64,000 bases of DNA. Source: Thermohalobaculum sp039187815 (lineage in GTDB: Bacteria > Pseudomonadota > Alphaproteobacteria > Rhodobacterales > Rhodobacteraceae). Positions 17,424 to 29,087 of this stretch are shown here, piece after piece. A program made the translations under genes and the position numbers. The notes under the pieces are model-generated. The model was not told the origin of the DNA, did no database searches, and was given only the letters and a program-made list of their open reading frames with translations. The stretch lies in assembly GCA_039187815.1 (NCBI GenBank), contig JBCCZI010000005.1, forward strand, positions 1 to 64,000, read 5' to 3'. Numbering within the stretch: position 1 is the first letter of the stretch; each line of letters begins with the position of its first letter.

Positions 17424-18050
17424 ATGCACCCCACGCGACGCGGATTTGTCACCGGTGGTCTCAGCCTCGCGCTGGGAGCTGGCCTAGGCGTCGGTTTGCC
17501 CGTCGGCCTGATTGCCCGGCCCGCCAATGCGCTGAGCTCCGATGCGGCGCGCGCCCATGTGGAGCAGGCGGTGGATGCGGTTCTCGCGCTGGTGCGTGGA
17601 CCAGGCGACGGCGCAGCCAAGGCGGACAAGCTGGCCGGCGTTCTCGAGACCTATGCGGCCATGCCCCAGATAGCTCGATTTGCCGCCGGCATCGCCTGGC
17701 GCGAGATGGGCGACGATCAACAGCAGCGCTATACGGCGGCCTTCCTGCACTTCCTCTCAACCGTCTATGCGCGGCGGTTCGGAGAGTATGCGGGCCAATC
17801 GGTGACGGTGGGCGGCGTGACGGATTCCGGCAAGCGCGGGCTCACAGTCTCCAGCACCGTCAGCCAAGCGGGCGGGCAGCCGATTTTGGTCGACTGGCTG
17901 GTTACCGACCGCCCAGGTCGCATCGTGATCGCCGATATCGTGATCGAGGGCGTCTCGCTACTGATTACCCAGCGTGAAGAGATCGGCGCCATGCTGAACG
18001 CCCGCGGCGGCGATGTGGAGCGGCTGATCTCGGACCTCGCCGCCACCTGA
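17424..18050 (+). CDS. MlaC/Ttg2D-family phospholipid-binding protein with Tat-like signal
   Basis: This 208-aa periplasmic protein belongs to the MlaC (toluene tolerance Ttg2D) family. MlaC shuttles phospholipid between the outer-membrane MlaA complex and the inner-membrane MlaFEDB transporter. The N-terminus, TRRGFVTGGLSLALG, is a plausible twin-arginine signal, and the mature protein starts near residue 37. The body has family-like sequence around AGIAWREMGDDQQQRYTAAF and the beta-strand half ending LVDWLVTDRPGRIVIADIVIEGVS (written here as a summary of residues about 153-175). No mlaA, B, D, E or F is adjacent, so it is an orphan in this window. Confidence 0.78.
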   Translation: MHPTRRGFVTGGLSLALGAGLGVGLPVGLIARPANALSSDAARAHVEQAVDAVLALVRGPGDGAAKADKLAGVLETYAAMPQIARFAAGIAWREMGDDQQQRYTAAFLHFLSTVYARRFGEYAGQSVTVGGVTDSGKRGLTVSSTVSQAGGQPILVDWLVTDRPGRIVIADIVIEGVSLLITQREEIGAMLNARGGDVERLISDLAAT

Positions 18051-18055
18051 CCGGC

Positions 18056-18532
18056 TTAGGCGCGGCCGGGCCCCCGGCTCGCCAGATACTTCCAGATGCC
18101 GCTCGCTCGCATGACAGGCCGGCCGCCAGAACTCAGCGCACAGGCCATAAAGCTGAGCTCCCGCACCCGGCGCATTTGCTGCGAGCGGGCGATCAGCCAC
18201 TGCCCATGCTTTGCTGCGGCCAGGAACTGCGCATCGAACGAGATCGTGGCGCAGGGGTGGTCGTCACCCGCAGCAAAGCTGCCAGCACCCATGGCCACAT
18301 CGGCAAGGCTCATCAGAACGCCGCCATGGCAGACTCCACCGATATTGATATGCTGGTCGCCGATCAGCAAAGCGGCCGCGAACTCGGTCGGGCTAAGGCG
18401 GGCAAAGCGCATAGGGCCGATATGGGCGTTGAAGCCCGTGCCCTCGACGTCGCGCCACGGCCAGGCGGGATCAGGCTCGAGTCGCAGATCGGGTTTGATG
18501 GACGCAGGGCTGATATCGTCTGAGGGCGCCAT
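18056..18532 (-). CDS. PaaI-family hotdog-fold thioesterase
   Basis: This 158-aa acyl-CoA thioesterase-like protein has a hotdog fold. The diagnostic segment is INIGGVCHGGVLMSLADVAM (about residues 64-83), where HGG-containing loops and the following acidic residue form the active site. The start MAPSDD was chosen because GGAG lies seven bases upstream; an ATG seven codons earlier lacks one. It converges with the MlaC-like gene with five bases between. The natural acyl substrate cannot be told from sequence. Confidence 0.8.
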   Translation of the reverse strand: MAPSDDISPASIKPDLRLEPDPAWPWRDVEGTGFNAHIGPMRFARLSPTEFAAALLIGDQHINIGGVCHGGVLMSLADVAMGAGSFAAGDDHPCATISFDAQFLAAAKHGQWLIARSQQMRRVRELSFMACALSSGGRPVMRASGIWKYLASRGPGRA

Positions 18533-18628
18533 GGGCGTCTCCGGCTGCAGCACCCGCGCCCCCGATGGCCGAGCGCGCGGACCCTAGACTGCGCATGCCG
18601 GCTTTGCCAAGCCTCGGGCGCGTCCGCG

Positions 18629-19027
18629 TCAGCTGCCGATGCCCTCGGCGCGCTGGGCCTCGCGCACGAACTGCACCAACGCCGAGAGCGTCGGCTCGCC
18701 GACGCCCGAGATCGCGGGCATATCGCCGTATTGCCAGCGCCAGGCCTCTTGGCCACGCAGGATCGCTGCGCGGAAATGCTCATCGCTGCGCTGCTGGGGG
18801 CCGTAGTCGGCCACCAACAGGCTCGGCCCGCGATCGGTGCCACGCGCCTCGATGCCGTGACAGGCCGCACACCGGGCCGCAAAGGCGAGCCGCCCGACCT
18901 CGCCCTCATCCGAAAGATCCGTCTCCGGTGCTGTGCCGAAGAACATGCTGCTCGCCGCATTGCCGAGGATCACGACCGCCGCGGCCGGCACACTCAGCAT
19001 GGTACAGGCGATCAGGACGTCGCGCAT
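18629..19027 (-). CDS. Single-haem cytochrome c family protein
   Basis: This protein of about 132 aa has an N-terminal signal or anchor segment (residues 2-22), one CxxCH haem site (CAACHG, about residues 54-59) and a likely distal Met in GDMPAIS (about residue 105). It is therefore a small periplasmic or membrane-anchored class I cytochrome. The start MRDVLIAC follows GGAGGA; longer upstream frames are not supported. It is divergent from cobT, with about 200 bases between. Its electron partner is not evident from neighbours. Confidence 0.82.
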   Translation of the reverse strand: MRDVLIACTMLSVPAAAVVILGNAASSMFFGTAPETDLSDEGEVGRLAFAARCAACHGIEARGTDRGPSLLVADYGPQQRSDEHFRAAILRGQEAWRWQYGDMPAISGVGEPTLSALVQFVREAQRAEGIGS

Positions 19028-19225
19028 CGCCGCTTCCTCCGCCATTGAGAGTTCACATCGCGAGGCCCACTGTCGGGCGAACAGGTTAAGGAAGCGATTT
19101 CCGGCATGGTTACCGACCGCGAGGACTGGCATTGTCGCTGGGCCATGCCCTGGGCTAGGGAGGTCGGCATGCTCCAGACCCGGCCCATTCCCGGTGCCGA
19201 CCCAGCCCAAACCAAGTGAAGCCCA

Positions 19226-20263
19226 ATGCTCCCACACCTCTCCATCGCCCCGCCTGATCCAGACGTTGCCCAGCGCGTCGCCGAGCGCATCGGCGGCAAG
19301 GCCATGCCCCCCGGCGCGCTCGGCAAGATCGCCGACCTAGCGGCCGCCCTTGCGATCGCCCAGAACTCCGAGGAGCCGGCGGCCGACCCGGCCCGCCTGC
19401 TGATCTTCGCTGCGGATCATGGGTTGGTGGATGAGGGCGTCTCGGTCTGGCCCCAGGATGTGACGCAGCTGATGGTCGACACCTTTCTCTCCGGCCGGGC
19501 AGCGGCGCCGGTGCTTGCGAAAAGTGCTGGGGTTGCGGTGCGGGTCTATGACGCCGGGGTTGCCGGTCCGCTGGCGCCGCGGGAGGGCTTGGTGCAGGCC
19601 GGCATTCGTCCCGGCACGCGCAACGCGGCGCAGGAGGATGCGTTGACCGCCGAGGAGGTCGCGGCGGCCCTGGCCTATGGCGCGGAGGCGGCCGAGACGG
19701 CTGCGTCCGAGGGCGCTCGGGTCATCGCGCTCGGCGAGATGGGGATCGGCAACACCGCGACCGCAGCCTTGCTCGGCAGCGCGGTGGCGGGGCTCGCACT
19801 CGCACCTTTGGTGGGCCCGGGCGCAGGCGTCGGGCCCGCGGGCCTTGCGCCCAAACTGGCCGCGGTCGAGCGGGCGCGGGCCCGCCGGCCGGGCACGCTG
19901 GCGCCAGAGGCGGCGCTGGCGGCCTTCGGAGGGCTCGAGATCGCTGCCATGGCCGGAGCGGTCATTGGCGGCGCATCGGCAGGCTTGGCCGTGGTGGTCG
20001 ACGGGTTCATCGCAACGGCGGCGGCGCTGGTCGCGATCAAGGCCCGGCCCGAGGCGCGGCGTGCCTGCCTCTTCGCCCATCGCGGGGCGGAGCCGGGGCA
20101 CGCGCTGTTGCTCGAGGCGCTCGAAGCCGACCCGCCGCTCGATCTTGGCTTGCGGCTTGGCGAGGGGACCGGCGCGGTGCTGGCGGTGCCTCTGTTGCGG
20201 GCAGCGGCGGCGGTCCTCTCCGACATGGCGAGTCTGGCCGATATCGGCTTCGAGGGGCCATGA
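19226..20263 (+). CDS. cobT: Nicotinate-nucleotide--dimethylbenzimidazole phosphoribosyltransferase
   Basis: This 345-aa enzyme makes alpha-ribazole 5'-phosphate from dimethylbenzimidazole and nicotinate mononucleotide for the lower ligand of cobalamin. Family motifs are FAADHGLVDEGVS, DAGVAGPL, GEMGIGNTATAA and LGLRLGEGTGAVLA near the C-terminus, which holds the catalytic Glu. Length is normal for CobT. It leads a run cobT-cobS-cobC-cobU with overlapping start and stop codons. No cobalamin riboswitch was recognisable in the 200 bases upstream. Confidence 0.95.
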   Translation: MLPHLSIAPPDPDVAQRVAERIGGKAMPPGALGKIADLAAALAIAQNSEEPAADPARLLIFAADHGLVDEGVSVWPQDVTQLMVDTFLSGRAAAPVLAKSAGVAVRVYDAGVAGPLAPREGLVQAGIRPGTRNAAQEDALTAEEVAAALAYGAEAAETAASEGARVIALGEMGIGNTATAALLGSAVAGLALAPLVGPGAGVGPAGLAPKLAAVERARARRPGTLAPEAALAAFGGLEIAAMAGAVIGGASAGLAVVVDGFIATAAALVAIKARPEARRACLFAHRGAEPGHALLLEALEADPPLDLGLRLGEGTGAVLAVPLLRAAAAVLSDMASLADIGFEGP

Positions 20264-21021
20264 GGCACGGGGCGGTAAACCCCGTGGCCGAGGCGCGGCG
20301 CTTCCTCAGCGCGCTCCAGTTCCTCACCCGCTTGCCTGTGCCGGACCCTGGTTGGGAGGAGGGGCGCCTCCGCCTCGCCAGCCGCTATTTTGGCGCCGTC
20401 GGTCTGATCGTGGGCGCCATTGCGGCGCTGGTCTGGGCCGGTGCGGCGCTGGTGTTGCCGCCGATGGTGGCGGCGCTCTTGGCTACCAGCGCGGCCATCC
20501 TCGTCTCGGGCGGACTGCATGAGGACGGGTTCGCCGACACCGCCGACGGGCTGCTCGGAACGCGTGATCGTCAACGGGCGCTCGAGATCATGCGCGACAG
20601 CCGCATCGGCACCTATGGCGCGCTGGCCTTGGTGCTGAGCGTGGGTCTGCGGGCCGCGGCGCTCGGCGCTCTGCCGATGGCCGAGGGGATGCTCGCGCTG
20701 ATCCTCGCCTCCACCACCGGGCGCGCGCTGATGGTTCCGGCGATCGCACTTGCTCCCTATGCGCGCAACGAGGGGCTTGGCCGCGGCGTCGAGGGCGCCG
20801 GTGCCACGGAGACCATCGCGGCTGCCAGCACGGCGGGCCTCGTCTCGCTGTTTGCGGGCGCATCGGGCTTGTTGGCCCTTGTGGTCGCGGCGGTGCTGGC
20901 CTGGGGGCTGCTGCTCTGGATGCGCCGACGGCTCGGCGGATACACCGGAGACTGCCTCGGCGCCATCGCAGTGACGGGTGAGACGGCTGTTCTGGTCACG
21001 CTCGCTGGGGCCTGGGCATGA
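20260..21021 (+). CDS. cobS: Adenosylcobinamide-GDP ribazoletransferase (cobalamin synthase)
   Basis: This 253-aa inner-membrane enzyme joins adenosylcobinamide-GDP with alpha-ribazole(-phosphate), the last assembly step of cobalamin. It has about six hydrophobic segments. The conserved acidic motif GGLHEDGFADTADGLLG (about residues 86-102) binds Mg. RDSRIGTYGALAL and YTGDCLGA are other family signatures. It overlaps cobT by the ATGA junction and cobC in the same way, indicating tight coupling. Confidence 0.94.
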   Translation: MRHGAVNPVAEARRFLSALQFLTRLPVPDPGWEEGRLRLASRYFGAVGLIVGAIAALVWAGAALVLPPMVAALLATSAAILVSGGLHEDGFADTADGLLGTRDRQRALEIMRDSRIGTYGALALVLSVGLRAAALGALPMAEGMLALILASTTGRALMVPAIALAPYARNEGLGRGVEGAGATETIAAASTAGLVSLFAGASGLLALVVAAVLAWGLLLWMRRRLGGYTGDCLGAIAVTGETAVLVTLAGAWA

Positions 21022-21545
21022 GACGGCTGTGGCTCCGCCATCCCCGTCCCGCGGTACGGCCCGGAACCTGCTATGGCCGGCTGGACGTGGCCGAGGGTCC
21101 GACTGCGGCGGCCGAGATTGCCGCCGCGCTTCGGTTGGCCCCGCCCGTCGCGGCTGTCTGGGCCAGCCCATCGCGGCGCTGCCGGCAGCTAGCCCGCCGC
21201 CTGGCGGCACGGGACGGGGTGGCGCTCCACCTCGACACCCGGCTGCTCGAGCTGGATTTCGGGCGATGGGAGGGCATGGCTTGGGACGAGATCTCCCGCG
21301 CCGAGAGCGATCCTTGGGCAGCCGATCCGTGGGCACTGGCCCCCCCGGGCGGCGAGCGCTTTGCCGATCTCCACGCCCGTATCGCCGCGGTTCTTGAGAC
21401 CGCGCCCGACGAGGTCGCCCTGGTCTGCCATGCGGGGCCCATCCGCGCGGGCCGCATGCAGCTGGGTGGTGAGAGTTTCGAGACCGCCTTTGCGCATCCG
21501 GTTCCCTATGCCTTTCCTCTGGATCTCACCCGGGAGCCGGTCTGA
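21018..21545 (+). CDS. cobC: Histidine phosphatase, probable alpha-ribazole phosphatase
   Basis: This 175-aa member of the phosphoglycerate mutase-like histidine phosphatases probably removes the 5'-phosphate from alpha-ribazole phosphate or adenosylcobalamin phosphate. The N-terminal phosphohistidine motif reads LRHPRP rather than the usual RHG, with YGRLDV, SPSRRC, LELDFGRWEG and the second His in VCHAGPIRA. The position between cobS and cobU supports the cobalamin assignment. The gene name follows the Salmonella CobC phosphatase, not the unrelated CobC of the aerobic pathway. Confidence 0.82.
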   Translation: MRRLWLRHPRPAVRPGTCYGRLDVAEGPTAAAEIAAALRLAPPVAAVWASPSRRCRQLARRLAARDGVALHLDTRLLELDFGRWEGMAWDEISRAESDPWAADPWALAPPGGERFADLHARIAAVLETAPDEVALVCHAGPIRAGRMQLGGESFETAFAHPVPYAFPLDLTREPV

Positions 21546-22054
21546 TGGCCGAGATGACTCTTGTCCTAGGTGGCGCGCGTTCGGGCAAATCGGCGCGGGC
21601 GTTGGCGCTCTGCCCGGCTCCGCATGTGTTCATCGCGACGGCCGAGGCGCTCGACGGCGAGATGGCCGATCGCATTGCCCGACACAAGGCCGAGCGTGGG
21701 CCGGATTGGGCGCTGGTGGAGGCCCCGCTTGCCCTGGCCGAGGCCGTCTCCGAAGCCGCAGCGCCCGACACAACGCTTTTGATCGATTGCCTGACGCTTT
21801 GGCTCTCGAACCTGATGCACCATGGACGCGGGCCCGAGGCGGAGACCGCCCGGCTGCTCGCGGCGCTCGGCGCCGCACCCGGGCGGGCGGTGCTGGTCTC
21901 CAACGAGGTTGGCATGGGCCTTGCCGCGATGACCGAGCTCGGCCGGGCCTTTCGCGACGAACAGGGTTGGCTCAACCAACGCGTGGCCGCGGCGGCGGAC
22001 CGCGTGGAGTTCGTCGCCGCTGGCTTGCCCTTGGTGCTGAAGGGGACCGCCTAG
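21545..22054 (+). CDS. cobU: Bifunctional adenosylcobinamide kinase / guanylyltransferase
   Basis: This 169-aa enzyme phosphorylates adenosylcobinamide and transfers GMP to it; it is called CobU or CobP. It has P-loop GGARSGKS at about residues 9-16, the conserved HKAERGPDW, DCLTLWLSNLM and VSNEVGMGL motifs. The His of HKAERG is the guanylylated residue in characterised relatives. Its start overlaps the previous stop (TGATG). It is the last gene of the cob run in this window; the rest of the corrin pathway is not encoded here. Confidence 0.94.
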   Translation: MAEMTLVLGGARSGKSARALALCPAPHVFIATAEALDGEMADRIARHKAERGPDWALVEAPLALAEAVSEAAAPDTTLLIDCLTLWLSNLMHHGRGPEAETARLLAALGAAPGRAVLVSNEVGMGLAAMTELGRAFRDEQGWLNQRVAAAADRVEFVAAGLPLVLKGTA

Positions 22055-22065
22055 GCTCCCTCCGC

Positions 22066-22461
22066 TCAGCAGTTCGACCAACCGGCGGTATAGAGACAGC
22101 CGGTGCCAGCGCTGTCCATACCACCGCGCGGCCCCTCGCCGCCGCCATATGATCAGGCGGCGTTCGGAGACTGCTCGCTGGGGCCCCAGCTGCGAATGCC
22201 TGGCTGGGCCTGCCCTATCGAGCCGATCGGATTGCCGCTGCCGAGGCGGCCCCAATGCCCTTGCGCATTCATCCAATAGTGCTCAGGGGGCATGCCGCCC
22301 TGCGCCATCATCCGAGCCGAGTGCTGATCCAACACCACGCTGATGAGTGTGTATAGCGCCTGCGCCTCGGCCGGGTCATTTTAGACCACCGCCTCGCCGA
22401 GTGCCATCACGACCCGGTCTGCCGCCGCGCGGCCGGTTCCAAGATGTCCGATCTTGTTCAT
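22066..22461 (-). pseudogene. Degenerate paralogue of the adjacent Gly/Tyr-rich secreted protein
   Basis: Reading the minus strand from an ATG at 22461 gives one frame interrupted by TAA at 22381-22383 and TGA at 22153-22155, ending at a natural stop at 22066-22068. The middle part contains GGMPPEHYWMNAQGHWG and the end contains GTGCLYTAGWSNC. These match LPAGHYWLLPNGNWG and GNGCIYAGDWSNC of the intact neighbour. This looks like a tandem duplicate that has decayed. Whether the first 26 codons belong to the same gene is unsure, because they do not resemble the neighbour's signal peptide. Confidence 0.55.
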
Positions 22462-22487
22462 ATCGTCTCTTCTATCGACAATCGTGA

Positions 22488-22856
22488 TCAGCAATTCGAC
22501 CAGTCGCCGGCATAGATGCAGCCATTGCCATCGCCGCCGACACCGCCCGAGGGGCCATAATCCCCACTGTAGTAAGACCAGGAGCCGTTGCCGTAGGTCT
22601 GGCCCGAGCCGCCATAGACGCCTGATCCATGGGTCGTCCCGGCGTAGATGTTGCCCAGCGGCTGCAGGTTGCCCATAACGCCCCAATTGCCATTGGGAAG
22701 GAGCCAATAGTGCCCCGCTGGCAATCCGACGCCCGCCAGATAGGCATGGGTCTGCGAATCCACCGGCATGCCGTTGATCGTGTACGCCCCTTGGGCCGCC
22801 GCTGCGAGGCCGAGCCCGCAGGCGACCGCGAGGCCTAGTCCGAATCGTTTGATCAT
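22488..22856 (-). CDS. Small secreted Gly/Tyr/Trp-rich protein
   Basis: This 122-aa protein of unknown function has a clear signal peptide (about residues 1-23, ending AQGA). The mature part contains LPAGHYWLLPNGNWGVMG, then a Gly/Ser/Tyr-rich low-complexity region (about residues 72-112). It ends GCIYAGDWSNC, with a C-terminal pair of cysteines that could form a disulfide. GGAGGA precedes the start at MIKRFG. A broken paralogue lies just downstream on the same strand. The composition suggests an extracellular or surface protein. Confidence 0.6.
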   Translation of the reverse strand: MIKRFGLGLAVACGLGLAAAAQGAYTINGMPVDSQTHAYLAGVGLPAGHYWLLPNGNWGVMGNLQPLGNIYAGTTHGSGVYGGSGQTYGNGSWSYYSGDYGPSGGVGGDGNGCIYAGDWSNC

Positions 22857-22968
22857 CCGCCTGTCCTCCGTCTCCGTTCTGCTGTCCATGTCCGCTCCCC
22901 GCGCGCTGGAGGTGGGGATGCCCGGCCCGCTTCGGCAACAGCGATGAGATCTCCTTGAAAATGGCGTC

Positions 22969-22987
22969 CGTCCCATTTTCTGGGACG
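22969..22987. repeat. Perfect hairpin in divergent promoter region
   Basis: CGTCCCA at 22969-22975 pairs with TGGGACG at 22981-22987 around the loop TTTTC. It lies between the small secreted-protein gene (leftward) and the patatin gene (rightward), about 90 bases from the patatin start. It may be an operator or an RNA hairpin in the patatin leader. Confidence 0.3.
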
Positions 22988-23080
22988 CGCTGGGCCGGCG
23001 CGATGACAGGCCGTGCGAGCCCTTCCCCAATGGCTGTGCTCCGCCTATGCTGCAGCGCGATAGAAGCGCTGGAGAGGCCC

Positions 23081-24154
23081 ATGGCACGAAAGCCGCGGCA
23101 CGTGAAGTCCATGAACCTGGCGCTCCAGGGCGGCGGATCCCACGGGGCCTTCACCTGGGGGGTGCTCGACCGGCTGTTCGAGGATGACCGGATCTGGATC
23201 GAGGCCATATCCGGCACCTCGGCCGGGGCCATGAACGCGGTTGTCGCGGCCCAAGGCATGTATGAGGGCCAAGCTGAGGGTGCGCGCACCCGCTTGGCCG
23301 AGTTCTGGCAGGCGGTCAGCCGCGCCGGCGCCACCTCACCGCTCAAGCGCAGTCCCTTCGATGTCGCGACGGGCAACTGGAGCCTCGACAACTCGCCGGT
23401 CTATCTTTGGCTCGATTTGGTGAACCGGCTCGCCTCGCCCTATGATCTGAACCCACTCGGCCTCAACCCGCTCCGCGACGTGGTCGAGGACTGCGTCGAT
23501 TTCGCAAAGGTGCGCCAGTGCAGCGATATGGGCGTCTTCCTGTCGGCCACGAATATCGAGACCGGGCGGGCGCGGGTCTTCCATCGCCATGAGATCACGA
23601 TCGACGTGGTCATGGCCTCGGCCTGCCTGCCCTTCCTGTTCCATGCGGTCGAAATCGAGGGGCAGCATTATTGGGACGGCGGGTTCGTCGGCAATCCGGT
23701 GCTCTTTCCCTTTTATGAGCACAGCCCCGCCCAGGACATCGTGATCGTCCAGATCAACCCAGTCTATCGCCCGGGCGTGCCGCGCTCGGCCCGCGATATT
23801 CTCAGCCGCGTCAACGAAATCACCTTCAACAGCTCGCTGATGAAGGAGCTGCGCGCGCTGCATTTCATGACCGATCTGATGGACAGCCATGCCGTGCCTT
23901 GCGAGACACGCCGAGCCGTCCATGTGCACATGATCGAGGCGCGCAAGCAGATGCGACCGCTCGGTGCGTCCTCCAAGCTGAACACCGAATGGGAGTTTCT
24001 GCAGCATCTCTTCGAGATCGGGCGGGCGGCGGCGGATCGTTGGTTGCGCGAGCATTTCGACAGCCTCGGTGTGCGATCGACCCTCGATGTTCCGGCGATG
24101 TTTGGCGCGCAGTCCGACCCTTCGCAGCGGCCTGGTCGCAGCGCCGCCGAGTAA
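23081..24154 (+). CDS. Patatin-like phospholipase (RssA/YlbK type)
   Basis: This 357-aa lipid acyl hydrolase uses a Ser-Asp dyad. Nucleophile Ser47 lies in GTSAG, the oxyanion glycine loop is LQGGGSHGAF near residues 15-24, and catalytic Asp199 lies in YWDGGF. There is no signal peptide, so it is probably cytoplasmic or peripheral at the membrane. The start MARKPRH follows GGAGAGGCCC; an upstream open frame has no support. Relatives include phospholipases and polyhydroxyalkanoate-associated patatins; the substrate is not known. Confidence 0.88.
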   Translation: MARKPRHVKSMNLALQGGGSHGAFTWGVLDRLFEDDRIWIEAISGTSAGAMNAVVAAQGMYEGQAEGARTRLAEFWQAVSRAGATSPLKRSPFDVATGNWSLDNSPVYLWLDLVNRLASPYDLNPLGLNPLRDVVEDCVDFAKVRQCSDMGVFLSATNIETGRARVFHRHEITIDVVMASACLPFLFHAVEIEGQHYWDGGFVGNPVLFPFYEHSPAQDIVIVQINPVYRPGVPRSARDILSRVNEITFNSSLMKELRALHFMTDLMDSHAVPCETRRAVHVHMIEARKQMRPLGASSKLNTEWEFLQHLFEIGRAAADRWLREHFDSLGVRSTLDVPAMFGAQSDPSQRPGRSAAE

Positions 24155-24239
24155 CTGCTCGCACCGCCAAAGCTGTCGGGTGTCAAGGTCTGAACACGGC
24201 CCTCGAGATCTTCGCAAAACGCAAATGTCGCAGGCGAGG

Positions 24240-24279
24240 TTAACCAGCTGTTAATCTCAGTTTTCGTAAAAGTGTACAC
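24240..24279. promoter_or_regulatory. Two palindromes upstream of a membrane-protein gene
   Basis: TTAAC at 24240-24244 and GTTAA at 24250-24254 flank CAGCT, and a perfect 8-base palindrome GTGTACAC lies at 24272-24279. They sit in an AT-rich island inside the 220-base gap before the next start codon. They are candidate operator or promoter elements. Confidence 0.25.
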
Positions 24280-24374
24280 ATTGATTGTCGGCCCTGGGGG
24301 GACGCGGCCGGACCAAGGTAAGCCCTGTGGGGTATGGCTTCGGTGAGAGCCTTGCCCGGTTGGAGTACTTGACG

Positions 24375-25361
24375 ATGGATGGGCTGAGCGAGCCGCGAGA
24401 CAAGCCACCTCGGCATGGCAAAACGGGGCGGCGGACACGGCGGCAGCCGGGACGCAGAGCGACATCCGGCGACGGGGGCGCTGACGGGGGCACTGGCGAC
24501 CGACATCGTTCGGGCTCCGAGCCACCGCTCGATCTTTCGCCGCATCGAGTGCCACCCGAGCACAGCAGCGCGCCACTCCCTTGGGACGACGATGACGGCT
24601 TTGACTGGGAAGATCCGGCCCCGCGCCGGGTGCTGGGACGCTATCTCCTGCTGGCCGTGGCCTTCGCCGGATTTGCCGCCGCAGCCGCCCAGCTTTCGGC
24701 CGGGTTGCCGGAGTATCGGCCCTTTGATCGCATTGCGGAGCGCTATGGGCCCGCCGGGGCCGGCTCGGGCGTCGGGCCCGTCGCTGCCATGGCGGTGACC
24801 GAAGCGGAGCCGCAACTGGCGTCGCTGGGGCATGACGAGCCCCGATTTGCCCGCACGATGCCGGCCGCACGCGTCGATGCACCTGCCGCCCAGCGCTTCG
24901 TCATCTCGGCCGACGAGGTTTTGGGCTATGCCGAGGGCCGAGGGCTCTCGAACCTCGCCTATGGTCTGCTCGAGGGCACCCATTGCAAGCTCGAGCCCGG
25001 TGCGGTGATCGCCTGGCACCGTGACCGGCCCGGCGGCGCCGAATGCCGGGTGCTGTTGTTCGACCGGGGATGGCTGCGTCCAGGCTGGCGGATCGAGCGG
25101 GTGACGCTCCGGCTCGGCTTTGGCACCGCGGTGCAGCTCCGCGATGACGAGCCGCGGCCGACCGCTATCCAGGAGCAGTCGCCCGAGGCGGAACTGGTGC
25201 TCGAGACGCGGCTGCTGCCAGCGCAGTTCCGGGTGATGGGACGGGTGCCGCTGCCCGGCGCACGGTTCTGGGTGGCGCTTGACCGGATCGAGCTGGTCGG
25301 GCCGGGCGATGCGACCGACTGGCACACCGCCTTTGTGCGCGGCGTCTCGCCCCTCGACTGA
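24375..25361 (+). CDS. Hypothetical single-pass membrane protein
   Basis: I do not recognise this protein of about 328 aa. It has a long basic, then acidic, disordered cytoplasmic N-terminus (about residues 1-85), one membrane span (about residues 90-110) and a C-terminal soluble domain of about 200 residues. Two cysteines (GTHCKLE and GAECRVL) in the C-terminal domain could pair if it is periplasmic. The start was placed at MDGLSEP, nine bases after GGAG. It is followed by mfd after about 80 bases. No enzymatic motif is seen. Confidence 0.5.
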   Translation: MDGLSEPRDKPPRHGKTGRRTRRQPGRRATSGDGGADGGTGDRHRSGSEPPLDLSPHRVPPEHSSAPLPWDDDDGFDWEDPAPRRVLGRYLLLAVAFAGFAAAAAQLSAGLPEYRPFDRIAERYGPAGAGSGVGPVAAMAVTEAEPQLASLGHDEPRFARTMPAARVDAPAAQRFVISADEVLGYAEGRGLSNLAYGLLEGTHCKLEPGAVIAWHRDRPGGAECRVLLFDRGWLRPGWRIERVTLRLGFGTAVQLRDDEPRPTAIQEQSPEAELVLETRLLPAQFRVMGRVPLPGARFWVALDRIELVGPGDATDWHTAFVRGVSPLD

Positions 25362-25442
25362 GGGGACTGGCCCGCACGCCGTCGGCCACCGGGTCCGCTG
25401 GGGCTCTTGCCATAGACCGGGTCTGGGGATACCCCGCAGCCC

Positions 25443-28883
<3,441 letters not shown>

Positions 28884-29087
28884 TGGTGTGAGGCACCTCG
28901 GGGTGGCCGGTGCGTGGGGCACGACGAGCCGGCGCCTCGGAGCCATCGAGTGCCAACAGCTGCACGCCCGCCGGCTTCTGCCCATCGATCCCGGATTGCC
29001 TCTCCCACGCGGTGCTGGCCCTTGTACCGACGCAGCACTTGCAGATGGTGGTTAGACCGACAACACTCGGTGCCTTGGGAGGACGCG

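Noticed and set aside
19028..19225. Possible cobalamin riboswitch before cobT
   Set aside because: I looked for the B12-box and the conserved core. Only a loose GGGAGGTCGGC-like stretch is present, which is not enough. An Rfam covariance search would decide.
19675..21336. Minus-strand open frame of over 500 codons
   Set aside because: It is antisense to cobT, cobS and cobC and has low-complexity Arg/Pro/Ala composition typical of a shadow frame.
28884..29087. tRNA or small RNA in the gap after mfd
   Set aside because: No cloverleaf arms, TTCGA-type loop or hairpin with a T-run were found.
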